DNA of 51,638 nt from Pelagophyceae sp. CCMP2097 (lineage: Eukaryota > Sar > Pelagophyceae), in contig MU657223.1 in assembly GCA_026770575.1 (NCBI GenBank), forward strand, positions 1 through 51,638. The letters run 5' to 3'. The position numbers were made by a program, and so were the translations under genes. Position 1 is the stretch's first letter; the number at the start of each line of letters is the position of its first letter. Below the pieces are notes generated by a model that was given only the letters and a program-made list of their open reading frames with translations, ran no database searches and was not told the DNA's origin. Positions 8,991 through 19,010 of the stretch are shown here, piece by piece.

Positions 8991-11900
8991 TCATCTCCGG
9001 TAATGCGGCCAGCCGTCCCGGGGGGGGTCCCTGTCGTTAACTCGCCATTCGATCTTGCCAGACGGCCGGCCCGCGCCGTCCACGTCGTTGCGGCCGTCCT
9101 GCATCGGCGCGCGCTGCATCTGCGCGTGCGGCCGGTCGTCGTCGCGGCCGCCGTCGCGGCTGGCCACCTGGCCCCGGAGCATATAGGCGGTGGCCGTCTC
9201 GTCTGGGCGCCGCTGGAGCTCGCGGTGCGGCAGGTCGCCGCCGGCGCTCACGCCTTTGGGCAATTCGCGCGGCCCGCCAGCCGCGCCCGGCACCGGCTTG
9301 GAGCGCTTGACATTGGACGACGTCTCGACGCCAGCGCCCTCGAGGACGATGCCCGTCTGCTGGTCGATCGCCAGGGCGGCGAAGCCGTACTTGCCTTCCT
9401 TCACCATGTTGATGACCGACACAAAGCAGCGGTCGCCGACGCGCAGCGACCGCGCCTGGAAGAGGCGGAGCAGCGACTGCGGCATCTCCGACTGGTGCAG
9501 CAAACCCTGCTTGCCGTCCTCGCAGTGCACGAAACACCCGTACGGCGTCAAATTGGCCACCACGCCCGCCAGCACACCCTCCGACGGCCGCACGCCGGAA
9601 AGCTCACCGCGTGCGCGAGGCGTCGGGTACGGGCCGCTCGGCCGGCCCGGCGGCGGCCCCGAGGGAGGCGACGACCGTGGGCCAAGAGGCGACGGCCGCG
9701 ACTCCGCCGGCTGCGCGTCCGCACTCCGCGGCCGGTCCGCCGGCCGGTCGCGGTCCATCGAGCGCGCCGCCGAAGCCGCCGGCGAATGCAGCTTGGACGA
9801 ATGCCGCGAGGAAGGCGACCGAGACCGCTTGCGCGCGTCGCGGCCGCCGTCGCGGCCAGCGCCATCGCGGCCGCCGTCACGGCCGCCGTCGCGGCCCCCG
9901 TCGCGGCCGGCGCCGTCGCGACCAGAATCGCGGCCGCCGTCGCGCCCATTGTCGCGGCCACCGCCGTCGCGGCCACCGCCGTCGCGGCCACCGCCGTCGC
10001 GGCCACCGCCGTCGCGGCCACCGCCGTCGCGGCCACCGCCGTCGCGGCCACCGCCGTCGCGGCCACCGCCGTCGCGGCCACCGCCGTCGCGGCCACCGCC
10101 GTCGCGGCCACCGCCGTCGCGGCCACCGCCGTCGCGGCCACCGCCGTCGCGGCCACCGCCGTCGCGGCCACCGCCGTCGCGGCCACCGCCGTCGCGGCCA
10201 CCGCCGTCGCGGCCACCGCCGTCGCGGCCACCGCCGTCGCGGCCATGGTCGCGGAAGCCGTCGCGGCCATTGTCGCGGCCATTGTCGCGGAAGCCGTCGC
10301 GGCCATTGTCGCGGCCATTGTCGCGGAAGCCGTCACGGCCGCCGAAGTCACGGCCATTGTCGCGGCCGCCGAAGTCACGGCCATTGTCGCGGCCGCCGAA
10401 GTCACGGCCATTGTCACGGCCGCCGAAGTCACGGCCATTGTCGCGGCCGCCGCCGTCGTGTCCATTGTCGCGGGCACCAGCATCGCGACCGCCGAAATCG
10501 CGGCCACTGACGTCGCGGCCGCCGCTGGCTGGCGCGGGCGCGGGCGCGGGCGGCGGGCGCGGCACGGCGTTTCCAGCGTTTTCAGCATTGGCGGCGGCGT
10601 CGCCGGCGGCGCGCGCGGGGGCGCCGCGCGCGGGCGCGGCGAGGACGCCCGTGCGCTGGTCGACGCCGCGCGTGGTGCCGGCCCACTTTGTGCCGCCCTT
10701 GTGGTCCGTCACAAGAATCTTGATGCGCTCGCCGAGGCGCAACTCGTGGTCGCGCTGCGAGTTTGGCACGAGGCCGTCGTCAAAGCCCTCAATGTGGATG
10801 AAGGCGCCGAACTCGCGGATGCGGTGCACCACGCCCTCTATGACCTGGTTGATGGGCGGCAGCCGCGGCGCGCCGCCCTGCACGCCGCCGTGCGAGATGT
10901 ACGGCGGCGCCTTGGAGCCCTCGGTCCGCGGCGGCGGCGGGGCGTTTGGGACCTGGCCCGGCGCGCCGCGGCCGTCGCCGATGCGGTCTTCGCAAGGCTG
11001 CGTCTCGCCGTGCATGGTCGCCTCCCAGCGGAAGTCGTGGTTCCGCCGCGGCTGGGCGCGGTCCGTCGCGTCGTAGACGATGCGCGCGCGCAGGGCCTTG
11101 CCCGCGGGCAGCGCGCGCAGCGGGTCGTCGCGGTCCGCCTGGCCGTGCAGCGGCACGAGGATCTCCTGCCCGGCAGGCGTGCGCACCACACAGCCGTGCG
11201 GCCGCGCGTGGTGCGTCACCGTGCCCACGACGACGTCGCCCGGCCGCAGCGCCTCGACGCGTGGCGCCTGCGGCGGCGCGTCGTCGGCCGGCGCCTGGTC
11301 GAACTTGGAGGGGCCCTTGGCCTGGCGGGACTCGGACGGGTCGGGGCTCGAGGACCGCTTCTGCGGCGAATTCTTCGGCGACGGCGACCGCGACGTCGAC
11401 CGCCGACGCGTCGAGAAAGATCGCTGCGGCGCCGTGAAGCCGAAACCACCGCCGCCGTTGTTCATAGGTAAGCGGCCCATGTCTTCGTCCGGCGGCGCCC
11501 CCTGCGGCGCGCCCCGCGGGAACGGCAGGACGCGACGCTCGTCACGGTGCCTAAGGCGCGACGTTAGAGCGGGTCGCTCCCTTGCCAAACACGAGGGCGG
11601 CGCACCGGAACGGCGGCGAGTCGTCGCGGCGGAAGCCTTGTCGCGGCGGGCCGCCCATTTTGAAGTCGCGGCTGTCGCCGCGCGGCCGGCCCATGGGCGG
11701 GCCCTGCCACTGGTTGTCGTCGCGGCCCTGGTTGCCGTCGCGGCGGTCGTCGCGGCGATCAAACGGCGCGTCGCGGCGGTCGAATTGCGGCGGCCCGCCG
11801 CGGTCGTTCCCGCCGCGGTCGTTGCCTCCGCGGTCGTTACCGCGGTTGTTCTCCGCGGAGAAGCCGCGGCGGTCGTTGCCGCGCATCGGCGGCTGCATGC

Positions 11901-13201
11901 CGCCGCGGTTGTCGCGGTTGTCAAAGGGCGCGCCATGCGGCGGGCCAAAGTCGTCGCGGCGCGCGTCAAACGAACCGCCGCCGCGGTTGTCGCCGCCGCG
12001 GTTGTCGCCGCCGCGGTTGTCGCCGCCGCGGTTGTCGCTGCCGCGGTTGTCGACGCGGTTGTCGCCGCTGCGGTTGTCGCCGCGGCCCCCGTCACCGCGG
12101 CGGTCGTCGCCGCGGCCGCCGTCGCCGCGCGGCGACCTCGACCGCGACCGCGCCCTCCGCGGCGCCTCGTCGCGCCGGTCGGCGGAGCGTTGGGCGGAAA
12201 GGTCTCCAGCCGCGCGACGAGGCGGCCGCGGCGACGTCGGCGGCGAGGAGAGCGACGACGACCTCCTGCGCGCCCGGCTCGCGCGCTTGGGCCGGTCCTT
12301 GCGGTCGTCGTCGTCGTCGTCTTCGGTGAACTTGCTCGTCCGCTTGCCGTCGTCGGACCCCGACCCGTCGTCGCGCTTCTGCGCCGCGTCCGCGCCGCCG
12401 GCGACGAAGACGCCGAGGTCCTGGTCGTCGTCGCCGGCGAATGAAATGACGTCGACCGCCGGTTCGTCGGCGGCGTCGTCGTCTTCCGCGAGCCGCTTCT
12501 TCGCTTCGTCGTCGCCATCGCGCTTTTCGGTGGCGGCCTCGGGCCGCCGCGGGTGGCGGATGGGCTCGACGGCGGCGAGGAGGGCCTCGAGCACCGGCGG
12601 GCTGAGGGCGCGGCGCTTGTCCCAGCAGTCGATGACTTTGATGGCCGCGGAGGCGCGCGAGCCCAGCAGGTCAAAGTCGGCGTCGTCCTTGGAGTCCAGC
12701 AGCGTCTCGCCGAGGAGTTTGACGATGCGCGTTAAAGCGTCCGTCTTCTCCGCCTCGATGACGACGAGCTTGGCCGTCTCCCATTCGTCGGTCCCGGGCT
12801 TGGCCTTTGAGCCCTGGACGGTGATCCCCTTAAATGCTTCATCAAAGACGTACAGCACGGCCAGCGCGTTCGTCACCGTGTCCACGGAGTTGCCGCGGTC
12901 GTCGACGTGCTCGTCGAGCCGGCGCACGAACTCGCCCGCCAGCTTGCCGCGCAAGGCCGCGGGGAGGCGCACGAACCACAGCGTCACTTGCCGAATCTAG
13001 GGCAAAAGTCTTCGGGGAGCGAACGATTCGGCCTCGAGAGAGACTTCCTCGGCCGCAGCGAAAGGAGCCGCCCCGCCCGCGGGCTGAACAAGGGCGTACC
13101 TTTTTTGCCTTGGTAGTTAACTTTGACAACACGTCCAACATCTCGCGCGTCGCCTCCTTGCGCTGCGGCGTGCCCGAATCGTCCTCATCCGCAGGCGCCA
13201 T
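8991..13201 (-). CDS. CID-like domain protein with three S1 RNA-binding domains
   Basis: Three exons (13201-13100, 12996-11606, 11550-8991) give 1350 residues with consistent phases. Residues about 10-170 look like the all-helical CID that binds the RNA polymerase II CTD: an early KIRQVTLW helix, [17 protein letters not shown], and a late [12 protein letters not shown] helix, in the order of RPRD/SCAF/Rtt103 proteins. An acidic then RS/RD/RGG-like region follows. S1 domain 1 is at about 600-680 (GDVVVGTV), S1 domain 2 at about 725-800 ([16 protein letters not shown]), a GGGRD-repeat tract at about 890-1090, and S1 domain 3 at about 1190-1265 ([18 protein letters not shown]). CID couples transcription to RNA processing; RS/RGG and S1 parts bind RNA. 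A co-transcriptional RNA-processing factor is inferred. The intron at 11551-11605 is fixed by the FRHRDERR reading. The CID call rests on helix pattern only. Confidence 0.75.
9958..10242. repeat. Coding 15-bp minisatellite (GGGRD repeats)
   Basis: About 19 near-perfect head-to-tail copies of CCGCCGTCGCGGCCA lie inside the last exon of the CID/S1 gene and encode repeated Gly-Gly-Gly-Arg-Asp on the minus strand. Related 15- and 30-bp units ([21 protein letters not shown]) continue to about 10510. The near-identity at the DNA level points to recent expansion and probable length polymorphism. Because the unit is a multiple of three, the frame survives copy changes. Confidence 0.95.
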
Positions 13202-13494
13202 CCCGATACCTCGCGCGCGATACCGCCGAGCTACCGAAGGACCGGCGTGCACCGTCTGGCTCTGGCGGAGATTTGCGCGAGGGCCCGGAGCGGACCGAAA
13301 ACGGGCCGTTGGACAGAGACTTTCGGGCCCGAAAGGGACCTCGCCGGAGGGAGTTCCTGGCGCGTCTACGGTCCTCCGGATGCCATGGTGAGAGGCGCCC
13401 CGCCGCCACCCTCGGGCATGCTCCCGCGAGCAAGTAGTTTGCAACGCCTTGGGAGGCAAGTTACTATATAGACACACACACACAGGGCCCCGCG
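13202..13494. other. Intergenic, tandem same-strand genes
   Basis: The space between the LC8 stop and the CID/S1 start codon. It should hold the LC8 3' end and the S1-gene promoter. A short CA-repeat (ACACACACACAC) lies near 13471-13483. Nothing else is recognised. Confidence 0.5.
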
Positions 13495-13994
13495 TCAGCC
13501 GTGCTTGAAGATGAGGACGGATGTGCGGCCCATGGTGCAGAAGAAGATGTTGCGCACCTCGTGCGTCACGTGCGACCCAAAGTCCTTGCCGCAGATGACG
13601 TGCCTGTAGAGCGTGTTTCGACCGTGCCTCGCGCGGGACGCGGGCCACCACATGGGATGCGGCGCCCCCGTGATGAGACGCACCAGCAAGGGCCGTACTT
13701 GGCTTCGAATTCGACCTACGAGGCGCGCGCGTCGTCGCGTGCGCGTCGGCCGCGCGGCGTCGGCGTCGGCGTGGCGCGGCGCGCCTTGATGATCTTGGCC
13801 ACGTCCTTAAAGTGCTCCTAAATGCGCGGGTGACGGCCTCCCCGAGCGCATCACGGCGGGTATCGACGTGCGACGGCGGAGGTGGTGCCGACGCGGGGAC
13901 GCACGACTTTGCCCGTGTGCATTTGCCGCAAAGCGTCCGTCGCGATGAGGATGGCTTGCTGCGTCTGCTCTTCCGGCAGCTCGTTGTAGACCAT
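13495..13994 (-). CDS. Dynein light chain, LC8 type
   Basis: Four exons (13994-13905, 13817-13785, 13715-13684, 13603-13495) give 87 residues, against about 89 for LC8. The conserved core is complete across exons: the helix DVAKIIKVEFEAKYG, then CWHVICGKDFGS, VTHEVRNIFF and the C-terminal VLIFKHG. LC8 is a dimeric hub that binds short motifs in dynein intermediate chains and many other partners. The intron 13716-13784 must start with GC (AAG/GCGCGC) because no GT exists that restores the conserved IIK-x-EF reading; the acceptor is TAG. The start chosen is the first Met before the helix ELPEEQTQQA; an upstream in-frame extension is possible. It lies just upstream of the CID/S1 gene on the same strand. 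Confidence 0.85.
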
Positions 13995-14519
13995 GGTGAC
14001 GTCGCCGCCCGGCACGTCGGCCTCGCTCCGCCGCGCAGACCGCGAGTCGCGAGTCTGCGCGTCGCCCTCGCTCCGCCGCAGCGCGCCGGAGACCATCGCG
14101 CAAGAGCGTCAGCCCCGCCTACCGCGAGACTCGCGGCGGAGGCGGATTCGAAGGCCGCAGAGCGGGCACCCCGGCATCCGCACGGCACGCCACTCTTCCG
14201 CGCCTCTTTCGAGAGGCACCGATCTCTTGCGCATGCCCTCTCCACCCTCCACGCTCCTCGAAACCCGCAAGGATAGAGGCGACGTTCAGCTGCGCATCCC
14301 ATCGGCGACCGTTCATCGATGCACCGCCCGGCGGACGCTGCCGGCCCACGAGTCGAGACAGTGCAACGCTTGCTAACTTCCAAAATATTTGGATTTCAAC
14401 AAATCGGGATCATATTCCGAATAAGGACGGCGGCGCCGGGCTTCAAGCGAGGCCGGCGTCGGCCTCTTAGTTTGAAGCAGCGCGAAGCTGAGACGGCGCT
14501 ACTCGAACCCCGATCGCGA

Positions 14520-16143
14520 TGACACGCCAGCTGGAGATAGAGTTTTTTTTAGCATTCGGTTTTGTGCGAGGTCAATTCTTCGGGCGCCTCGCGCGCGCGC
14601 GGGCAACTTCGCCCCAGGCGCCGAGCGGAGGGTCAGGGGTCCGAGTATAGGGTCTCATCTATGGGCGGGAACCGTCTTTACTCGACGCCGGCACGTATAG
14701 GCCAGATGCGTGGGTGAAGTGTGAAATGGTCTCAACTTGGAGGGGCGCTCATGGCGCTCAGAGTGGTGCCCAAATCGCAGCTTTCAGAATTTCGTGATCT
14801 ACTCACCGAGGCACATCCCTGAGAGTCACAAACGAATGTGGCGTTCGGGACTTGGTGCTTTCCAAAACTTGGCCGACGTTTGTACGAGGCACGTCATGCC
14901 CATGAAAAACACGCAATCGGCCTATAAGACCGGCGCCGGCTGGTGCGCCATCAGTAGGGCCATGAAGCCGACGTCTCCAGCGAGTATCGCGGCACGAGTG
15001 GCCCTAATCGACGACTTGGAAGAGTGTCGCGGAGACGCTCTGTTGTCAGAGTGGAATATAGGGGCCCCCGTAGGGGGTAAGAGGGCTGAAGGGCGCCTAC
15101 TCAAGGGCGTCTACTGAAGGCAGTTCTTCCGCCTTATGCGGAGTAGACGCCGAAAGCGGCCCAGTTTCTTCCTGCGGCGAAGCCGCCAGAGGCGGCGCAG
15201 CCGCCAAAGGCAGCTTTTTGGATGCGCACCTGCCGTTAGAGGCGTAGCTGTATTTTGCAACTGACGTATGCGGCGCTGTCGCCGCAGGCAACGCTGCCGC
15301 CGAAGACGGCCCAGGCGCCGCAGATTTCGCAGCTACGTAGCACAGCCTTTGGACGCGTGTGATTTTCGTGATTTTATCAATCTTCAGAGCGTCGTTTCCT
15401 TAGGGCGAGCGTACCTGTTGATTGGACTCTATGGCCAAGCGCTGGGGCCTGTCTATAGGCTCAAAAACGGCTTCTTTCGCGTTTTTCCATTTTTGGTGTT
15501 CTAATGTACTGCTCTGCGCCGCTAGCTTATAGTTTTTGCCATTTTCCACACAGAAGGCTAGCGTTACTCAATACCTCTTGCCCCTACCTTCATGCGCAAA
15601 CGCACGAGAGGGTTCCCAGGGATTCGCGCGGGGACGTGCGATAAACTTGCCAATGCGCAAAACTATCGACAAAAATGTACTGAAAACCCGTTTATCGCTA
15701 AATAAAACCAAAACGCGCCCTTAAGGTTAAGTAGGCGCCCTTGAGTAGGCGCTTTTCAGAGGGCGTACCCCCCTACGGGGGCCCCTGTGGTCGAAGGTGG
15801 GTTTCTTTTCGTGATCTTTGTTTATCACCCCCACGTACAGTGCCATCCAGGGCACGTATGTCTTAGGTGTGATTTCGGACCCACTCGTTCGCGCGCTGCC
15901 GTCGAGCGCCGAATTTCGAATTCAAGGGAGGCCCTGTGAGCTCCCCAGAGGCCTCTATACCCCAAACTACTTGCCTTAGAGGGGACGCGGGTACCATACG
16001 GAACGGGCTTCGCGCTCTTCTTCCGTTTGGGCATGCGCGCCCGCGCGTCTCAGCTCTGAGAAGTTTGTCTCCGAGAGCCTCGGCCCGCGGGAAAGAAACT
16101 GTCACGCCAGCTCCAAAAAACTCCATCTCCAGCTGGCGTGACA
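14520..16143. mobile_element. 1.6-kb element with short terminal inverted repeats
   Basis: The ends are inverted copies of about 29 bp: the left begins TGACACGCCAGCTGGAGAT (14520), and the right is its reverse complement ending at 16143, with two mismatches, both followed inward by a T (or A) run. The interior has no recognisable transposase. A single open frame of 126 codons (14737-15117) has no family I know. The layout fits a non-autonomous TIR element; no clear target-site duplication was found. A second inverted-repeat element is nested inside. The DNA from 13995 to 14519 upstream of LC8 holds no supported gene. Confidence 0.6.
15060..15786. mobile_element. Nested 727-bp inverted-repeat element
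   Basis: The left end (15060-15119) begins AGGGGCCCCCGTAGGGGG and continues with GGGCGCCTACTCAAGGGCG. The right end (15723-15786) is the near-perfect reverse complement, so the arms are about 60 bp. The interior is of lower GC than its surroundings and has no convincing gene, which fits a MITE-like element inserted into the larger TIR element. Flanking bases (GGAATAT on the left, GTGGTCG on the right) do not show an obvious target duplication. Confidence 0.7.
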
Positions 16144-16145
16144 GT
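16098..16145. repeat. 15-bp-stem hairpin at the right end of the 1.6-kb element
   Basis: ACTGTCACGCCAGCT (16098-16112) and AGCTGGCGTGACAGT (16131-16145) are perfect inverted copies with an 18-nt loop. The right arm coincides with the right terminal repeat of the element. It is followed by a (CAGT)n run to 16160, and a further partial copy of GACAGCTGGCGTGATG lies at 16202. Confidence 0.85.
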
Positions 16146-16286
16146 CAGTCAGTCAGTCAGTGATTACCCTTTCATAAAATTGGAAGCTGGGCTGCACACG
16201 TTGACAGCTGGCGTGATGAACTATACTTCTTTTGGCGATCCCGGAATCTTCTTCGCGGACACGCGGCGAACCACACAATCAGAAAC

Positions 16287-16673
16287 ATGGGCGCTTCCCA
16301 CGGTATCAAGGACCCGGAGGCGTTTGTCACCGAGGAGCTGGCAAAGGGCAAGGTGACCATCTTCTCCAAGTCGTACTGCCCGAGCTGCGCTGCGACGAAG
16401 CAGCTCTTGGCTTCGCTGGGCGTCGAGGCCAATATTTTGGAGCTCGACACCCTCGGCGAGCCCCGCAACGGGCCCGTCCAGCAGGCTTTGGAGAAGATCA
16501 CCGGCACCATCTCCACGCCGCAGGTGCGAGGCTATAGCCAGGCGCAGTGTGTGTATAGACCTCCGACGACGGCGTTTCCTCAGGTCTTTGGCAGCAACGG
16601 CAAGTTCGTCGGCGGAAACGATGCGCTGCAGAAGCTCCACGGCGAGGGCAAGCTCGCCGCGCTGCTCAAGTAG
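16287..16673 (+). CDS. Dithiol glutaredoxin
   Basis: Two exons (16287-16523, 16584-16673) give a 108-residue class I glutaredoxin, a glutathione-dependent thiol-disulfide oxidoreductase. Visible hallmarks: the FSKSYCPSC active site (Cys31/Cys34), the TPQ-VF cis-proline segment formed exactly at the splice junction, and the FVGGNDALQKL glutathione-binding motif. The 60-nt intron (GTGCGA..CTCAG) has a length divisible by three and no stop, so retention would insert 20 residues right at the cis-Pro loop. No targeting peptide is evident, so cytosolic location is likely. The downstream 16674-17027 stretch holds no recognised feature and should contain the CYP51 promoter. Confidence 0.92.
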   Translation: MGASHGIKDPEAFVTEELAKGKVTIFSKSYCPSCAATKQLLASLGVEANILELDTLGEPRNGPVQQALEKITGTISTPQVRGYSQAQCVYRPPTTAFPQVFGSNGKFVGGNDALQKLHGEGKLAALLK

Positions 16674-17027
16674 AGGCGCTTTAAATACGAGCCGGCGTTG
16701 AGACGAGAGCGAGCTAGCTGCCTCATCTCGAGGCACTCGAACGCCGCGTATATACATAACGTCACGTTTCCCCGGGTCATGTTTCTCCGAATACCGCGCT
16801 CTGCGGGGCTCGTGGGTCTGCGGGATCGGGGGGCGCCATAGCCTCGTCGTCTCGACGGCCGCGTGTCTCCCAAATTGGTGCTCAAACGGGTTTCCACTCC
16901 CGCGGACTTCAGGAACCGCACACGTTCAAAGTGAATCCCCGCGTCATCAGCTCGCGACGACCCAGCTCCCCGTGGCCAGGCCCCGCGCCCGCGACCCCTA
17001 CCAGTGTCCAGCGGCGTCCCGGCTTGA

Positions 17028-18798
17028 ATGCCTTGGTGGCGCTCTGGACGCATTGCACGCCCTGCCTTTAAGCTCTTGACCCGACGCGCCTCCCTCGTAG
17101 TGCTTGCGGCCATCGTGCTCACCCTCTTCCTGGGCGCGCTCGGCGTGCTCCTCGCGCTGTTCTACGGCGTGGACCGGCCGGCAGACGCGCCGCCGTTGGT
17201 CTCCGAGGGCCTGCCCATTATTGGCAACCTGATTGGGTTCGCGTCGGGGCCGCTCGATTTCATCAAGAGGAACTTTGAAGCCCACGGGCCAATCTTCTCC
17301 GTCAAGGTCTTCCACAAGACGCTCACCTTCATCATCGGGCCCAAGGTCTCCGCCCCGTCAGTCGCTGCCTGCCTCTGTCCATGCCTGACGGGCCCACGCG
17401 GGGCCGCCCGCCGCCCGCGCCATCGTCGCGCGACGCCGCTATGCCGCTAGGTTCTTCCAGAACCTGGACGACACGTTTTCGCAGCAGGATGTGTACGGGT
17501 TTATGACTCAGGTGTTTGGCAAGGATGTAAACCTCCCGCGTCGGGGACCGTCGGCAAACCGCCACGACGGAAATGGCGTAGAGCGGCACCAGAGGCTGAA
17601 TAGACGCTGCGAGCGGCGTGCCCCCGTCGCCGCGCGCCTTTGGGCCTCCGCCTTTGCGCCTTGGAAACGTCTCGCCTAGGTCGTCTACGACGCGCCTCCG
17701 GCCAAGCGCAAGGCGCAGATGCAGAACATGTCCAAGGGCCTTCGGGCAGACCGCTTGAAGGCGTACGTGCCCATCATCGTCGAGGAGACGGAGGCGTACT
17801 TGGCCGAGCACTGGGGGACGGACGGCGAGTGCGATATCCTCGAGGCTTTGAGCGAGCTCACTATCCTGACTTCGAGCCGCGTGCTGCACGGCGAGGACGT
17901 GCGCGCGACGCTGTCCGCCGAGGTGGCCGAGCTCTTCCACGACCTGGACAAGGGGATCACACCCCTCTCCTTCTTCTGGGCCACGGCCCCCACGGACGGC
18001 CACCGCAAGCGCGACGCCGCGCGCAAGGAGATGGTGCGCCTCTTCTCCAAAGTGATCGCGTCGCGCCGCAAGGAGCTCGAGTCCGGGTCGGGCCCGGAGC
18101 GCATCGATATTCTGCAAGTTTTTGTTGAGATGACTTACAAGGACGGCTCCAAGCCCTCGGACGACGAGATCACGGGCTTGCTCATCGCGCTGCTCTTCGC
18201 GGGCCAGCACACTTCGAGCATCACGTCTTGCTGGACGACGCTGTACTTGGCCGAGGACGCTGAGCTGATGAAGCGCTGCGTCGCGGAGCAAGAGGCCATT
18301 TTCGGCGCCGGGTCGCAGCGCGACGTCGTCTACGACGACTTGAACAAGATGGAGCTGCTGCACAATTCCATCAAAGAGGTTTTGCGCATGCAGCCGCCGT
18401 TGATCATGCTCATGCGCAAGGCCATGAAGCACGTGCCCATCGACGCCGGCTCCAAGCAGTACACCATCCCGACAGGCGACATCGTCATCACGTCGCCAGC
18501 CGTCGCCGGCCGCCTCCCCGACGTCTTTGCCGACCCAGAGACGTTTGACCCGGACCGCTACGCCGCGCCGCGCGAGGAGCACAAGGTGCCCTTTGCCCAC
18601 CTGGGCTTCGGCGGCGGCATCCACCAGTGCATGGGCCAGCAGTTTGGCTACATGCAAGTCAAGACCATCATGTCCGTGCTGCTGCGCAAGTACGAACTGA
18701 AATTCGCTCCAGGCCAGAAATTGCCCGAGCCCGACTTCACCGCCATGGTCGTCGGGCCAAAGGGCAAGCCCATGGTCCAGTACGCCCTCCGAAGGTGA
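17028..18798 (+). CDS. CYP51: Sterol 14-alpha-demethylase (CYP51 cytochrome P450)
   Basis: Three exons (17028-17356, 17451-17526, 17680-18798) encode 507 residues, the usual CYP51 length. An N-terminal hydrophobic segment (LVVLAAIVLTLFLGALGVLLALF) anchors it in the ER. Family marks: the VYGFMTQVFGKDVVYD region, which is re-formed by two splices; the I-helix signature AGQHTSSITS typical of CYP51; the ExxR in KEVLRM; and the heme-thiolate loop GFGGGIHQCMGQQFG. CYP51 removes the 14-alpha-methyl of sterol precursors using NADPH-P450 reductase. Phases agree at both introns (donors GTCAGT and GTAAAC). Convergent with the UBZ/RING gene, whose stop lies 212 bp away. The CYP51 assignment is strong because the I-helix motif is diagnostic. 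Confidence 0.93.
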
Positions 18799-19010
18799 AC
18801 ACGTTGGAAAGCGGCCCGGCGAAGGGCCCCGTGCTAACAAACAAACAAAAAAGCACTCAAACAAAGTTCACCGCCCCGCTCGGCGGCGCCTCTGGTCCAC
18901 GGCCCGCCGCATCTTCACTCGCCGCGGCTGACTACGTAAAAGATGGCCCCAGAGTCTGCCCGCATCATCCGGGTCCGAGGCTCCTTCGAGGTGATGATCC
19001 GTTAAGTCTG

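Noticed and set aside
9958..10242. CRISPR array
   Set aside because: The units are head to tail with no spacers, and they encode protein repeats in a eukaryotic gene.
8622..11471. Plus-strand open frame of 949 codons with [11 protein letters not shown] repeats
   Set aside because: It is antisense to the GGGRD array; the domain evidence (S1, CID-like) is all on the minus strand.
14737..15117. 126-codon frame as a transposase or gene of the TIR element
   Set aside because: It overlaps the arm of the nested element, shows no DDE-type motif and no family resemblance.
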